From NCBI GenBank assembly GCA_040758375.1, contig JBFLWE010000009.1:25981-89980 (forward strand): a stretch of DNA of 64,000 nucleotides. The letters run 5' to 3'. Positions 7,943-17,776 of the stretch are shown piece by piece (the stretch's first letter is position 1; each line of letters begins with the position of its first letter). Source of the DNA: CAMLIZ01 sp040758375 (GTDB lineage: Bacteria; Pseudomonadota; Gammaproteobacteria; Burkholderiales; Burkholderiaceae_C). The translations under genes and the position numbers were made by a program. The notes beneath the pieces were generated by a model. That model was given only the letters and a program-made list of their open reading frames with translations. It was not told the DNA's origin and made no database searches.

Positions 7943-8517
7943 CGGCACGGTGAACGCCGTGTCGCCATGACTGGGGCTCCAGATCATGCCTTTGGCGATG
8001 AGGCTGCTTCTGGTGGGACCGAGAGAGGTGACCTCGCGGCCCAGGAACTCCGCGATCGAGCCCGCCCGGTGCGGGCCCTCGCCCAGTTCGGCCATGGCTC
8101 GGAGGTAGCGCCTTCCTGCCGGTGTCAACCGGTCGAAGCGCATGCGAAAGAAGCTCTCGTCCAAAGACGCGATGGTTGCTGCGGTGGCTGCCTGCACGCC
8201 GGGCAGCGTGATCGGCGACGCTGGAGCGGCAGTTCGTCGACGAAGATCCCGAGCACGCTCTGAGCGGCCTTCGCAGCGTCTCCGGCTTGTAGCAGCGAGG
8301 CTGAAAGGTCGTGTTCCAGGTCACCGTTGTCCGCGAGGCCGGGCTCCAAGTCGAAGTCCAATCCGACTTCGATGTCCTTGTAGGTCACCTTCAGCGCCTT
8401 GGCAAACCCTGCCAACGCCTTGAGGCCTCGGGCGGCCACACCCTTGGCACGCTCGGTCCTGCTCAGACGAAGCAGTGCCTGCCGCAGCTGTGGCGCCAGC
8501 AACGCCGGCAATGCCAC
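7943..8517 (-). pseudogene. remnant of an AAA-type ATP-binding protein gene
   Basis: Two conserved pieces of one ATPase family lie in different frames. The piece 8517-8230 encodes a mid-N-terminal part (LLAPQLRQALLRLSRTERAK, VGLDFDLEPGLADNGDLEHD) ending in a Walker-B-like IFVDEL. It passes directly, by change of frame near 8225, into the C-terminal winged-helix part (ITLPGVQAAT, FDRLTPAGRRYLRAMAELG, LIAKGMIWSPSHGDTAFTVP), which stops being family-like at about 7943. The N-terminal Walker A region, a large central block and the extreme C-terminus are missing. The remnant begins next to the ppx stop codon. It is a decayed, probably horizontally acquired gene. Confidence 0.75.
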
Positions 8518-10014
8518 TCAACCTGCCACCGGAAGCACGAGCCGCAGCACGCCGCTGCGCTCCCACGCCGCCGCCTCCTCGCGCAGCAGGTACAGCGTGC
8601 GCGGCTCGCACGGGCCAGGCTCCAGCACCGCGCTCGCCGCCTCGCGCCCGAGCTTCCAGTGCAGTGGCGGCTTGCCGCTGCGCACATGGCAGGCGATCAC
8701 CGCCAGCCGCAGACACAGCAGTTGCCAGGGGTAGTCGCGCCCGCCGAATTCGGCCTCCACCTTGCGCAGCCCGCCGCGCTGGCCCAGCACCAGCGCGGCC
8801 AGGTAGCGCTGCTGGCTCTGCGAGAAGCCGGCCGCGTCCACATGACTCAGCAGGTAGGCGCTGTGGCGATGGTGGTCGTGGTGCGATACGAGCATGCCGA
8901 TCTCGTGCAGCGCGGCGGCCCAGCCCAGCTCGCGCCGCGCTTCGCCCTCGCCGCCCAGTTGCTCGTGCAGCGCCAGCGCCATGCGCTCCACGCGCTGCGC
9001 CTGCCCGGTGTCCACGCCGAAGCGACGCTGCAGCTCCGCCACCGAACGGTCGCGCATGTCGATCGGATGGGGGCGCTGCGAAGCCCTGAGCCGCGCATCC
9101 AGCTCCACGATCACGCCCTGGCGCAGCGCGCCCTTGGCCGGCAGCAGCGCATCGATGCGCAGCAGCGCGCACAGCGTGTACAGGATCGCCAGGCCGCCGG
9201 GGATCACCGGCTTGCGCTCGGGCTTGAGCGCCGCAAAGGGCAGCTGGTCCACATGGCCGGCTTCGATGCAGCGCTCGATGCACCAGGCCAGGCCGGCCGG
9301 CGTGATGCGGCCATCGGTGATGCCTTCGGCCGCCAGCAGCTGCGACACCGCGCCCGCCGTGCCCGACGAGCCCAGCGCCTCTTCCCAGCGGCTGGGCGCA
9401 AAGGTGCCCAGCGCTTCTTCGATCTCGGCACCGGCGGCCACCTGCGCCGCGCGGAAGGCATCCGCCGTGAGCCGACCGTCGGCGAAATAGCGCATCGACA
9501 GCCCCACGCTGCCCACCGCAAACGACTCGGCGGCCATCGGCGTGCGGCCGCTGCCCAGGATCATCTCGGTGGAGCGCCCGCCGATGTCGATGACCAGCCG
9601 GCGCCGGTTGGACGGCTGCAGGTGCGCCACGCCGGCGTAGATGAGGCGCGCTTCCTCGCGCCCCGAGATCACTTCGATGCCGTGGTCGAGCACCGCGCCG
9701 GCGCGCGCCAGGAACTCGTCGCGGTTGCGCGCCTCGCGCAGCGTCTGCGTGGCCACCGCGCGCACTTGCCACGCCTGCAGCGGCTTCAGCCGCTCGGCAA
9801 AGCGCGCCAGGCAGGCCAGGCCGCGCTGCATGGCCTCTTCGCCGAGGCGGCCCTCGGCGTCCAGCCCGCCGCCCAGGCGCACGGTCTCCTTGATGTAGTC
9901 GATGCGGCGGTAGCGGCCGTGTTCGAGCTGCGCAATCTCGAGCCGGAAGCTGTTGGAGCCGATGTCGATGGCCGCGAGCGGGCGCGTGGGTTCTGCGTGG
10001 CGGAGCGTGTGCAT
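8518..10014 (-). CDS. ppx: exopolyphosphatase (Ppx/GppA family)
   Basis: A 498-residue protein that releases phosphate from polyphosphate ends (or hydrolyses pppGpp in the GppA branch). The N-terminal actin-like fold shows LAAIDIGSNSFRLEIAQ and the second phosphate-binding loop VIDIGGRSTEMILG; the C-terminal half is the HD-like domain (LHEIGMLVSHHDHHRHSAYL). Length is typical of Ppx rather than of a short two-domain PPX. I chose the ATG at 10014 because an upstream ATG at 10047 comes within 5 bp of the Pho-box array and adds a poorly conserved leader. It is convergent with ppk1, a usual arrangement for opposing polyphosphate enzymes. Confidence 0.92.
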   Translation of the reverse strand: MHTLRHAEPTRPLAAIDIGSNSFRLEIAQLEHGRYRRIDYIKETVRLGGGLDAEGRLGEEAMQRGLACLARFAERLKPLQAWQVRAVATQTLREARNRDEFLARAGAVLDHGIEVISGREEARLIYAGVAHLQPSNRRRLVIDIGGRSTEMILGSGRTPMAAESFAVGSVGLSMRYFADGRLTADAFRAAQVAAGAEIEEALGTFAPSRWEEALGSSGTAGAVSQLLAAEGITDGRITPAGLAWCIERCIEAGHVDQLPFAALKPERKPVIPGGLAILYTLCALLRIDALLPAKGALRQGVIVELDARLRASQRPHPIDMRDRSVAELQRRFGVDTGQAQRVERMALALHEQLGGEGEARRELGWAAALHEIGMLVSHHDHHRHSAYLLSHVDAAGFSQSQQRYLAALVLGQRGGLRKVEAEFGGRDYPWQLLCLRLAVIACHVRSGKPPLHWKLGREAASAVLEPGPCEPRTLYLLREEAAAWERSGVLRLVLPVAG

Positions 10015-10051
10015 CGGCGCGATTGTGGAGCCTTGCGCGCGGTTCATCGTG

Positions 10052-10080
10052 CCGTCATGCGGCTGTCACGGGCGGGTCAC
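10052..10080 (+). promoter_or_regulatory. Pho-box-like direct repeats between ppx and the acyltransferase gene
   Basis: CCGTCAT (10052), CTGTCAC (10063) and GGGTCAC (10074) follow each other at exactly 11 bp, an excellent match to the PhoB binding pattern, read toward the plus-strand acyltransferase gene. The array ends 48 bp before its ATG, room for a -10 element and leader. It may also influence the divergent ppx. Confidence 0.7.
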
Positions 10081-10128
10081 CCCGCCACCCGAGCATGGCG
10101 TCATCCGTCGTTGGGCCGACCACACACC

Positions 10129-10959
10129 ATGAGCGAAGCCATCCTGTTGAACCTGCCGCTGGCCGACGAGCGCAGCGCGCGTCCCGTGGCCCCTTTGCGC
10201 CGCCGCACCGACGCGGCCGACCGCCCCGCGCTGGAGGTCACCTGGGCGCGGCACACCGACGAGGTGCGCGAAGCGCAGCGCCTGCGGTTCACCGTCTTTG
10301 CCGGCGAGATGGGCGCACGCCTGACGCCGCCGCCTGGCACGCCCGCGGGCCTGGACGTGGACATGTTCGACGAGCACTGCGAGCACCTGCTGGTGCGCAC
10401 GCTCGAAACCTCGCAGCGTCCCTCGCGCCTGGTGGGCACCTACCGCGTGATGATGCCGGCCGCCGCCGAGCGGCTGGGCGGCTACTACAGCGAGACCGAG
10501 TTCGACCTCGCGCCGCTGCACAGGCTGCGCCCCTACATGGCCGAGCTGGGCCGCTCCTGCGTGGACGCCGAGTTCCGCACCGGCGGCGTGATCCTGATGA
10601 TGTGGTCCAAGCTGGCCGAGTTCATGAACGCCAACGGCGTGGCCGCGATGATCGGCTGCGCCAGCATCCCCATGGCCGACGGCGGCCATGCCGCGGCCAG
10701 CCTGTGGCAGCGGCTGAAAGACCAGCACCTGGTGCCCGAGGGCCAGCGCGTGACGCCCAAGCTGGCGCTGCCGGTGCAGGCGCTGCGCAACGACATGGAC
10801 GTGGAGGCGCCGCCGCTGATCAAGGGCTACCTGAAGTGCGGCGCGCGCATCCTCGGCATGCCGGCCTGGGATCCGGACTTCAACACCGCCGACCTGCCGA
10901 TGCTGCTGAGGTTGTCGGACCTGCCCGACGCGTACCGGCGGCGGTTTCTGGGCGGTTGA
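10129..10959 (+). CDS. OlsB-like GNAT N-acyltransferase
   Basis: A 276-residue member of the GNAT subgroup that includes the ornithine N-acyltransferase OlsB (Acetyltransf_5 type). Features are EAQRLRFTVFAGEMGA near residue 45, FDEHCEHLLVR, VGTYRVMMP, and ELGRSCVDAEFRTGGVILMM, which match the family core for acyl-ACP or acyl-CoA binding. OlsB makes lyso-ornithine lipid, which replaces phospholipid in phosphate-starved bacteria; the Pho-box-like array directly upstream fits this use. No olsA acyltransferase gene is adjacent, so the second step, if any, would be encoded elsewhere. Acyl donor and acceptor are inferred from family. The ATG at 10129 has no strong ribosome-binding site. Confidence 0.75.
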   Translation: MSEAILLNLPLADERSARPVAPLRRRTDAADRPALEVTWARHTDEVREAQRLRFTVFAGEMGARLTPPPGTPAGLDVDMFDEHCEHLLVRTLETSQRPSRLVGTYRVMMPAAAERLGGYYSETEFDLAPLHRLRPYMAELGRSCVDAEFRTGGVILMMWSKLAEFMNANGVAAMIGCASIPMADGGHAAASLWQRLKDQHLVPEGQRVTPKLALPVQALRNDMDVEAPPLIKGYLKCGARILGMPAWDPDFNTADLPMLLRLSDLPDAYRRRFLGG

Positions 10960-10968
10960 GGCGCGCCC

Positions 10969-11724
10969 TCACACGGGCCCGGTGGCCAGCCACTCGCCGA
11001 TGCGCTCGCACACCCAGTCGCCCGCATCCAGCGGCAGGTCGTGGCCGGCCTGCGGGTGCAGCGCGAAGCTGCTGCCCCATTGCGCGGCCAGGCGCTGCGA
11101 GCACACAGGGTTCACGAGCCGGTCGCCCGCGCTGGCCAGCACCAGCACGCGCGCACGCGGACGCCCCGGCGGCAGCCGGTAACGCGCGGCTGCCAGCAGT
11201 TGCCGCAGCGCGTCCAGGCGCGTCACCGGCCGCTCGCGGCGAATGCGCATCCACTCGGCCAGCACCTCGCGGTGCGCGGCCGGCTGCGCGCTGGTCCACT
11301 GCAGCACCCGCTGCTCGGCCGCCAGCGCGTCGCGCCCGAAAAGCACCTGCAGCAGCACCGGCCAGCAGCCGGGCCGCAAGCGCTCGTGCAGCCGGCCCAG
11401 GGGGCGCATGCTGCTGTTGACGAGCACGCAGTGCGACACCTCTTCGGGGTGGCGCAGCGCCCAGCACGAGGCCACCATGCCGCCGAGCGACAGGCCGAGC
11501 AGCCGGTACGGCGGCTCGGCGCCCGCCGCACGCAACGCGCCACGGCAGTGCTCGGCCATCGCCTGCACCTGCAGCGGCGCCGGCTGGCCACGCGCCGCGC
11601 CCGCGCCCGGCAGGTCGAGCGTGATCACGCGGGCCCCCGGCTCCACCTGCGCCATCTGCTGCACGAAGCTGCCCCAGTGGGCGGCCTCCCGCGTGAGCCC
11701 GCGCAACAGGACCCAGGTGCTCAT
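10969..11724 (-). CDS. alpha/beta-fold hydrolase
   Basis: A 251-residue alpha/beta hydrolase. The nucleophile elbow is GLSLGGMVA (Ser near residue 95), the oxyanion strand is WVLLRGLTREAAHWG, and the catalytic acid and His are probably in LASAGDRLVNP and HPQAGHDLPLDAG. It starts at an ATG 70 bp after the stop of the M14 peptidase on the same strand. The intervening 70 bp is a GC-rich repeat-like stretch, and the frame remains open through it, which could mislead start assignment. The substrate (ester, amide or thioester) cannot be inferred. Confidence 0.87.
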   Translation of the reverse strand: MSTWVLLRGLTREAAHWGSFVQQMAQVEPGARVITLDLPGAGAARGQPAPLQVQAMAEHCRGALRAAGAEPPYRLLGLSLGGMVASCWALRHPEEVSHCVLVNSSMRPLGRLHERLRPGCWPVLLQVLFGRDALAAEQRVLQWTSAQPAAHREVLAEWMRIRRERPVTRLDALRQLLAAARYRLPPGRPRARVLVLASAGDRLVNPVCSQRLAAQWGSSFALHPQAGHDLPLDAGDWVCERIGEWLATGPV

Positions 11725-11794
11725 TGGGGCACCCTTCGGCCCGCGGCCTGTCCCGCCAAGCGGAAGCGAGCCCCTTCGGGCGGCCGGGCGGGGC
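11725..11794 (-). repeat. GC-rich repeat-like spacer between two hydrolase genes
   Basis: The 70 bp between the M14 peptidase stop and the hydrolase start consists of imperfect GC-rich dyads (for example GCCCGAAGGGGCTCGCTTC and GCGGGCCGAAGGGTGC) and starts right at the upstream TGA. Its position and make-up resemble the dispersed repeats at 28.2, 29.2 and 40.8 kb, but the sequence is different enough that I treat it as a separate type. Confidence 0.4.
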
Positions 11795-12820
11795 TCACCG
11801 CTTCCTCCCGCGGTACCAACGGTCCAGCGCCTGCTCGTGCCGCGCCGGCCGGTCGGCTGCAGCGGGCCGCCACTGCGCATGGCTGTAGGCCGCCCGCGTG
11901 AAGAAGTCGAACAGCGGCATGTGCCGGCGCAGCACGCGCTGCTGGCGGTGCCCGATCAAGGGGTTGAACAGGCCCTGGCGCGAGAAGAACTGGCGCGGGT
12001 TCTTCTTGACCCACAGCCACGAGCCCATCTCCAGCGTCAGCGGCAGCAGCGTGCGGCCGCGTTCGAGCGCGCGCAGGTACAGGTGGTCCCACAGGTCGCC
12101 GTGCGCCAGGTACTGGCGGCTTTGCGGCTCGATCACGTAAGGGTGGTGCACCACCGTCTCGTCGAGCAGCGCCGCCAGCGCCTGCAGCTCGGGCAAATGC
12201 TCCACCGGCCGCGGCGTGTGGGCATAGGGAAACCACAGCCGGTCGGTGAGCCCGAAGCCGGAGTGGCAATCGAGCGCGATCGCGAACGCATGGCCCAGCA
12301 GCTCGGACTCCACCACCTCGCACAAGGCCTGCGCTTCCGGCTGCAGGGCCGCGCCCGCGGGCCCGCGGTACCAGGGCAAGGCAGCGCTCAGGCGCTGGCC
12401 GCCGAGCAGGAAGGGCACGTTGGGCTCGCGGCATTCCACCGGCGCGTTGCGCATCAGGTCCACGCCCTGCGGGTTGGCGCGCGTGCCCCGTGCCAGCCCG
12501 CCGGGGTTGACCAGCGGCATGAACACCAGGCGCAGCCCCTGCAGCTGCCGCTGCAGCAGCTGGTCCCAGTGCAGGCGGCGCACCAGGCTGCTCAGGTAGG
12601 CGAGCACCACCTCGGCGCCGATGCGCTCCAGCCCATGAACCCCGCCGAAGAAGCCGATCGCCGGCACGGCCGGGTCGGGATTGCCCAGCGTGACCGCCAG
12701 CACCGGCATGCGCGTGCCGCCGGCCTGCACCTCGCACAGCACGCGCTGCGCCACCCGGTCGCCGGCTTGCGCCAGCAAGGCCTGCAACGCAATCAGTTCC
12801 GCGGGCGGCTGCAAGCGCAT
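11795..12820 (-). CDS. M14-family zinc carboxypeptidase / succinylglutamate-desuccinylase-like protein
   Basis: A 341-residue cytosolic protein (no signal peptide). Zinc ligands are visible as HGLE (His62, Glu65) in GFFGGVHGLERIG and His186 in ALDCHSGFG; the catalytic Glu is probably Glu264 in TLEMGSW. The Arg/Asn substrate-binding region NPGGLARGTRANPQGVDLMRN is also conserved. These motifs fit the M14 subfamily related to AstE and peptidoglycan-fragment amidases. A TTG at 12847 could extend the protein by nine residues, but neither start has a clear ribosome-binding site; I prefer the ATG. It lies between an outer-membrane-like protein and an alpha/beta hydrolase on one strand; a joint role is not evident. 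Confidence 0.82.
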   Translation of the reverse strand: MRLQPPAELIALQALLAQAGDRVAQRVLCEVQAGGTRMPVLAVTLGNPDPAVPAIGFFGGVHGLERIGAEVVLAYLSSLVRRLHWDQLLQRQLQGLRLVFMPLVNPGGLARGTRANPQGVDLMRNAPVECREPNVPFLLGGQRLSAALPWYRGPAGAALQPEAQALCEVVESELLGHAFAIALDCHSGFGLTDRLWFPYAHTPRPVEHLPELQALAALLDETVVHHPYVIEPQSRQYLAHGDLWDHLYLRALERGRTLLPLTLEMGSWLWVKKNPRQFFSRQGLFNPLIGHRQQRVLRRHMPLFDFFTRAAYSHAQWRPAAADRPARHEQALDRWYRGRKR

Positions 12821-12856
12821 CGTCGGGGCGGTGCTGGTGCGCGGCAAGGATGCGGG

Positions 12857-13852
12857 CTAGAAGCGCATCTTGAGCCCCAGCCCCACCGCCCACACGCCCT
12901 CGCGCGGGGTGGCCTCGTCCGGCTTGACCCAGAAGCGTCCGGCGATCAGCTCGCCTTGCAGCCAGGAGCGGTGCAGCGGCTGCAGCCAGCGGCCGCGCAA
13001 GCCCCATTCGCGCACCGGCACGCCCGATCCGCTGAGGCCCGACACCAGGGCCTCGGCAGCGGCCTGGCGGCCGGCGCCCAGGTCCTTGATCAGCCCGAGG
13101 TCGCTGGACCAGTCGAAATGGCGGTTGCGCCGCGTGATGATGGCCGCACCCAGCCAGCGCAGCGCGAGCGTCGGCGAATACGCATGCTCGTACGACAGCG
13201 CGGTGGTCGAGCCGAAGTGGTCCCGCAGGCTCCAGAACAGCGTCTCGCGGAACTCGACCAGGCCCTGCGGCTCGACCACCCAGCGTTCGCGAAAGCGCGC
13301 CTGCGCGTAAGGCTTCAAGCCGCCGCGCAGGCCGAGCCGGAAGTCGATGTTGTCACGCCAGTCGTAGCCCAGCCCCGCGAAGAAGCTGCGCTCGGAGCGC
13401 TGCGCGGGCTGCAGCCGGTCCTGGCGCGTGAACGCGCCGGGCGTGTCGGCCACCACTTCGCGCTCGTCGTCGCGGCCCAGGAAGAAGTGGGTGTGCTCCT
13501 CCATGTTGGGCAGCCGGAAGCGGGCATTGAAGCGCAGGCTGAAGTCGTTGCCTTCGTCGCGGCGGTGCAGGAAGTTGAGGTCCAGGCGCCCGTCGGTCAC
13601 CTTGCCGCCTTGTTCGAAGGGGCGGTCGCCGAACCAGCTGTCGACGCTGCGCGCCAGCCACTCGGCCGACGAGCGCGCCGTCGCGCGCGCGCTGTCGAAC
13701 ACGTCGCGCGGCTGCGCGGGCGGGATGTCGGCTTCGGCCTGCGCTGCGGCAGCAGCCTCTTCTGCAGCGGCCTCCTCGGCTGCCGCGCCGGCCGGCAGCA
13801 GCGCGGCCAGGCACAGCGACAGCGGCGCGAGAGATCTGATGAGCTGTTGCAT
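12857..13852 (-). CDS. secreted, probably outer-membrane beta-barrel protein of unknown function
   Basis: A 331-residue protein with a signal peptide (QQLIRSLAPLSLCLAALLP, cut near GAAA) followed by an Ala/Glu-rich linker. The rest alternates short hydrophobic and charged strands (RLDLNFLHRRDEGND, FSLRFNARFRLP, RSFFAGLGYDWR, RLGLRGGLKPYAQARF) and ends VWAVGLGLKMRF. A C-terminal Phe after alternating residues is the typical outer-membrane insertion signal, so a beta-barrel is likely. No named family is recognised. It lies 10 bp before the M14 peptidase gene and 47 bp after the ABC exporter, possibly in one transcription unit. Confidence 0.7.
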   Translation of the reverse strand: MQQLIRSLAPLSLCLAALLPAGAAAEEAAAEEAAAAAQAEADIPPAQPRDVFDSARATARSSAEWLARSVDSWFGDRPFEQGGKVTDGRLDLNFLHRRDEGNDFSLRFNARFRLPNMEEHTHFFLGRDDEREVVADTPGAFTRQDRLQPAQRSERSFFAGLGYDWRDNIDFRLGLRGGLKPYAQARFRERWVVEPQGLVEFRETLFWSLRDHFGSTTALSYEHAYSPTLALRWLGAAIITRRNRHFDWSSDLGLIKDLGAGRQAAAEALVSGLSGSGVPVREWGLRGRWLQPLHRSWLQGELIAGRFWVKPDEATPREGVWAVGLGLKMRF

Positions 13853-13899
13853 TCCTTTCCTTGGGCAGTGCGGCAACAAGCGTGCCGATGCGCGAGACC

Positions 13900-15822
<1,923 letters not shown>

Positions 15823-15827
15823 GGCAG

Positions 15828-15847
15828 GACTCCCTGTTGGGGGAGTC
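15828..15847 (-). promoter_or_regulatory. hairpin covering the ribosome-binding site of the ABC exporter
   Basis: On the minus strand GACTCCC pairs perfectly with GGGAGTC around a 6-nt loop; the second arm contains the exporter's Shine-Dalgarno sequence and its GTG follows five bases later. Such a structure could limit translation unless melted or ribosome-opened. It could also be a weak end signal of the upstream phn operon, but no T-run follows. Confidence 0.45.
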
Positions 15848-15877
15848 ACTGTAGCGCTGCGCGCTCTTTTGCGCGTG

Positions 15878-17020
15878 TCAGGCCGTGCGCCGCCCCCGCA
15901 GGTACACCGCCCGCACCACCGGATGTCCCTCGTGCTCGCACACGCGCACCAGGTCAGCGCGCAGCCCCGGCGCGATCTCGCCGCGGTCGTGCAGGCCGGC
16001 GGCTTCGGCCGGGCCGGCGCTGATGACGCGCACGGCCTCGGGCAGCGAGAAGCCTGCGCGCGCATGCAGGCACCACGCGGCCTGCAGCAGGCTCGAAGGC
16101 ACGTAGTCGGACGAAAGCCCGTCCAGCACGCCTTCGCGCGCCAGGTCCAGCGCGGCCACGTTGCCCGAGTGCGAGCCGCCGCGCACCACGTTGGGCGCGC
16201 CGGCCACTGTCTTCAGGCCCCGGCCGTGGGCGTGGCGCGCGGCCTGCAGCGTGGTGGGGAACTCGCTCATCGAGGCGCCGAGCGCGCACGCCTCGTCCAC
16301 ATGGCCTGGCGTGGTGTCGTCGTGGGTGGCCAGCGCGATGCCGTGCTCGCGCGCGAAGGCGGCGAACCACGCGCGGTGCGGCTGCGCATATTCGGCCTGG
16401 CGCAGCGGCGCGATGCGCACTTCTTCTTCGAACTTGGCGTCGCTCCAGCCTTTCTTGCCGGTGTAGTACACGCGTGCATGCTCGATGTCGGTCCACTGGC
16501 GCTGGCCGGGCGTGTGGTCCATCAGCGAGATCAGCTTGAGCAGCCGGTGCTGCGCAAACGGCTCGAACAGCTGCATCGCGTTGGGCGCGGGCAGCTCGCA
16601 GCGCACGTGGATGTAGTGCTCGGCGCGCAGCAGGCCGGCGGCTTCGAGCGAGTCGAGCACCTGCAGCAGTGCGCTCTGGTCGCGCGAGCGGAAGCCTTCA
16701 CCATACGGATCGCCCACGCCGATGGAATCGAACACGGTGGTGATGCCGGCGGCGGCGATCTCGGCATCGTGCGCCTGCACCGCCGAGCGCATGGGGAAGC
16801 TCACCTTGGGACGCGGCATCACATGCCGCTCCAGGTTGTCGGTGTGCACCTCCACCAGGCCGGGCAGCAGCAGGTCGCCTTCGCAGTCCAGCGCGCCGGG
16901 CAGCGCGGTGAGGCCGGCGTCCACCGCAGCGATGCGGCCGTCGCGCACCTGCACCGTGCCGCGCGGCAGCGTCTCATGGCCCAGCACCACGCGGGCGTTC
17001 GTGAGGATCAGTTCGGACAT
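15878..17020 (-). CDS. phnM: alpha-D-ribose 1-methylphosphonate 5-triphosphate diphosphatase
   Basis: A 380-residue amidohydrolase-superfamily enzyme. In the C-P lyase pathway it removes pyrophosphate from alpha-D-ribose 1-methylphosphonate 5-triphosphate made by PhnGHIL. The metal-binding motif is PGLVEVHTDNLERH near residue 54, with the subsequent ATHDDTTPGHVDEA (near 225) and GAPNVVRGGSHSGN segments typical of PhnM. Length matches the family. It is the last gene of phnGHIJKLM, starting 7 bp after phnL, so it is probably co-transcribed from the PhoB/PhnF-controlled promoter before phnG. Confidence 0.97.
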   Translation of the reverse strand: MSELILTNARVVLGHETLPRGTVQVRDGRIAAVDAGLTALPGALDCEGDLLLPGLVEVHTDNLERHVMPRPKVSFPMRSAVQAHDAEIAAAGITTVFDSIGVGDPYGEGFRSRDQSALLQVLDSLEAAGLLRAEHYIHVRCELPAPNAMQLFEPFAQHRLLKLISLMDHTPGQRQWTDIEHARVYYTGKKGWSDAKFEEEVRIAPLRQAEYAQPHRAWFAAFAREHGIALATHDDTTPGHVDEACALGASMSEFPTTLQAARHAHGRGLKTVAGAPNVVRGGSHSGNVAALDLAREGVLDGLSSDYVPSSLLQAAWCLHARAGFSLPEAVRVISAGPAEAAGLHDRGEIAPGLRADLVRVCEHEGHPVVRAVYLRGRRTA

Positions 17021-17026
17021 CGTCGT

Positions 17027-17776
17027 TCAACCCAGTTGAAAGCAGCGGTCGGCCACCGCGTCGCGCACTTCCTCGTCGTGGAAGATGCCCACGACCGCGC
17101 TGCCGCGCCGCTTGGCCTGATGGATCAGCTCGACCACCACGCGGCGGTTGGCCGCGTCGAGCGAGGCGGTGGGTTCGTCCAGCAGCAGCAGGCGCGCCGG
17201 CTGCACGAAGCCGCGCGCGATGTTCACGCGCTGCTGCTCGCCGCCGGAGAAGGTGGCCGGCGGCAGCTGCCACAGGCCTTGCGGGAGGTTCAGCCGCGCG
17301 AACAGCGCGCGCGCCTGTTCACGCGCCGATGCCATCAGCGCCTCGTGGCGCGCATCGTCCAGCGGGTCGGCGTCGGCCGCCTCGAGCTGCGGCGAGGCCT
17401 CCACCAGCCGCTGCGCCACCAGGTCGATCGCGCCCACGCGCGGCAGCGCGCGCAGGAACTGGCTCACGTAGGCGATGTCCTTGCGGCGCAACGCCACCAT
17501 CTGCTGCGGCGTCGCCTGCGCCAGGTCGATGCGCTGGCCGCCTTCGCGCCGCAGCCACACCCGGCCCGACTCGGCCGCGTAGCTGCCGTACAGGCATTTC
17601 ATCAGCGTGGACTTGCCCTGCCCCGAGGGGCCGGCCAGCGCGACGCACTCGCCCGCGCGCACCGCCAGCGAAACGCCGCGCAGCACCGGCAGCACGAGGC
17701 CGCCGCGCAGGTGCAAGGTGAAACGCTTGTGCAGGCCCTGCACGTCGAGCACGGGTTGTTCTGCGTTCGTGCTCAT
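17027..17776 (-). CDS. phnL: C-P lyase system ABC-type protein PhnL
   Basis: A 249-residue ABC ATPase-like subunit required for the PhnI-catalysed nucleosidase/ligase step on phosphonates. Walker A is GPSGQGKST, signature FSGGEQQRVNIAR, Walker B LLLLDEPTASLD, and the region CLYGSYAAESGRVWLR and IAYVSQFLRALPR are characteristic of PhnL. There is no linked permease, as expected because PhnL acts with the soluble core complex. The ATG overlaps the stop of phnK by 4 bp (ATGA), so translation is coupled. Confidence 0.97.
   Translation of the reverse strand: MSTNAEQPVLDVQGLHKRFTLHLRGGLVLPVLRGVSLAVRAGECVALAGPSGQGKSTLMKCLYGSYAAESGRVWLRREGGQRIDLAQATPQQMVALRRKDIAYVSQFLRALPRVGAIDLVAQRLVEASPQLEAADADPLDDARHEALMASAREQARALFARLNLPQGLWQLPPATFSGGEQQRVNIARGFVQPARLLLLDEPTASLDAANRRVVVELIHQAKRRGSAVVGIFHDEEVRDAVADRCFQLG

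Noticed and set aside
8311..10128. Long continuous frame extending the acyltransferase gene upstream across ppx
   Set aside because: The conserved family sequence begins just after the ATG at 10129; the extension is antisense to ppx and includes the Pho box.
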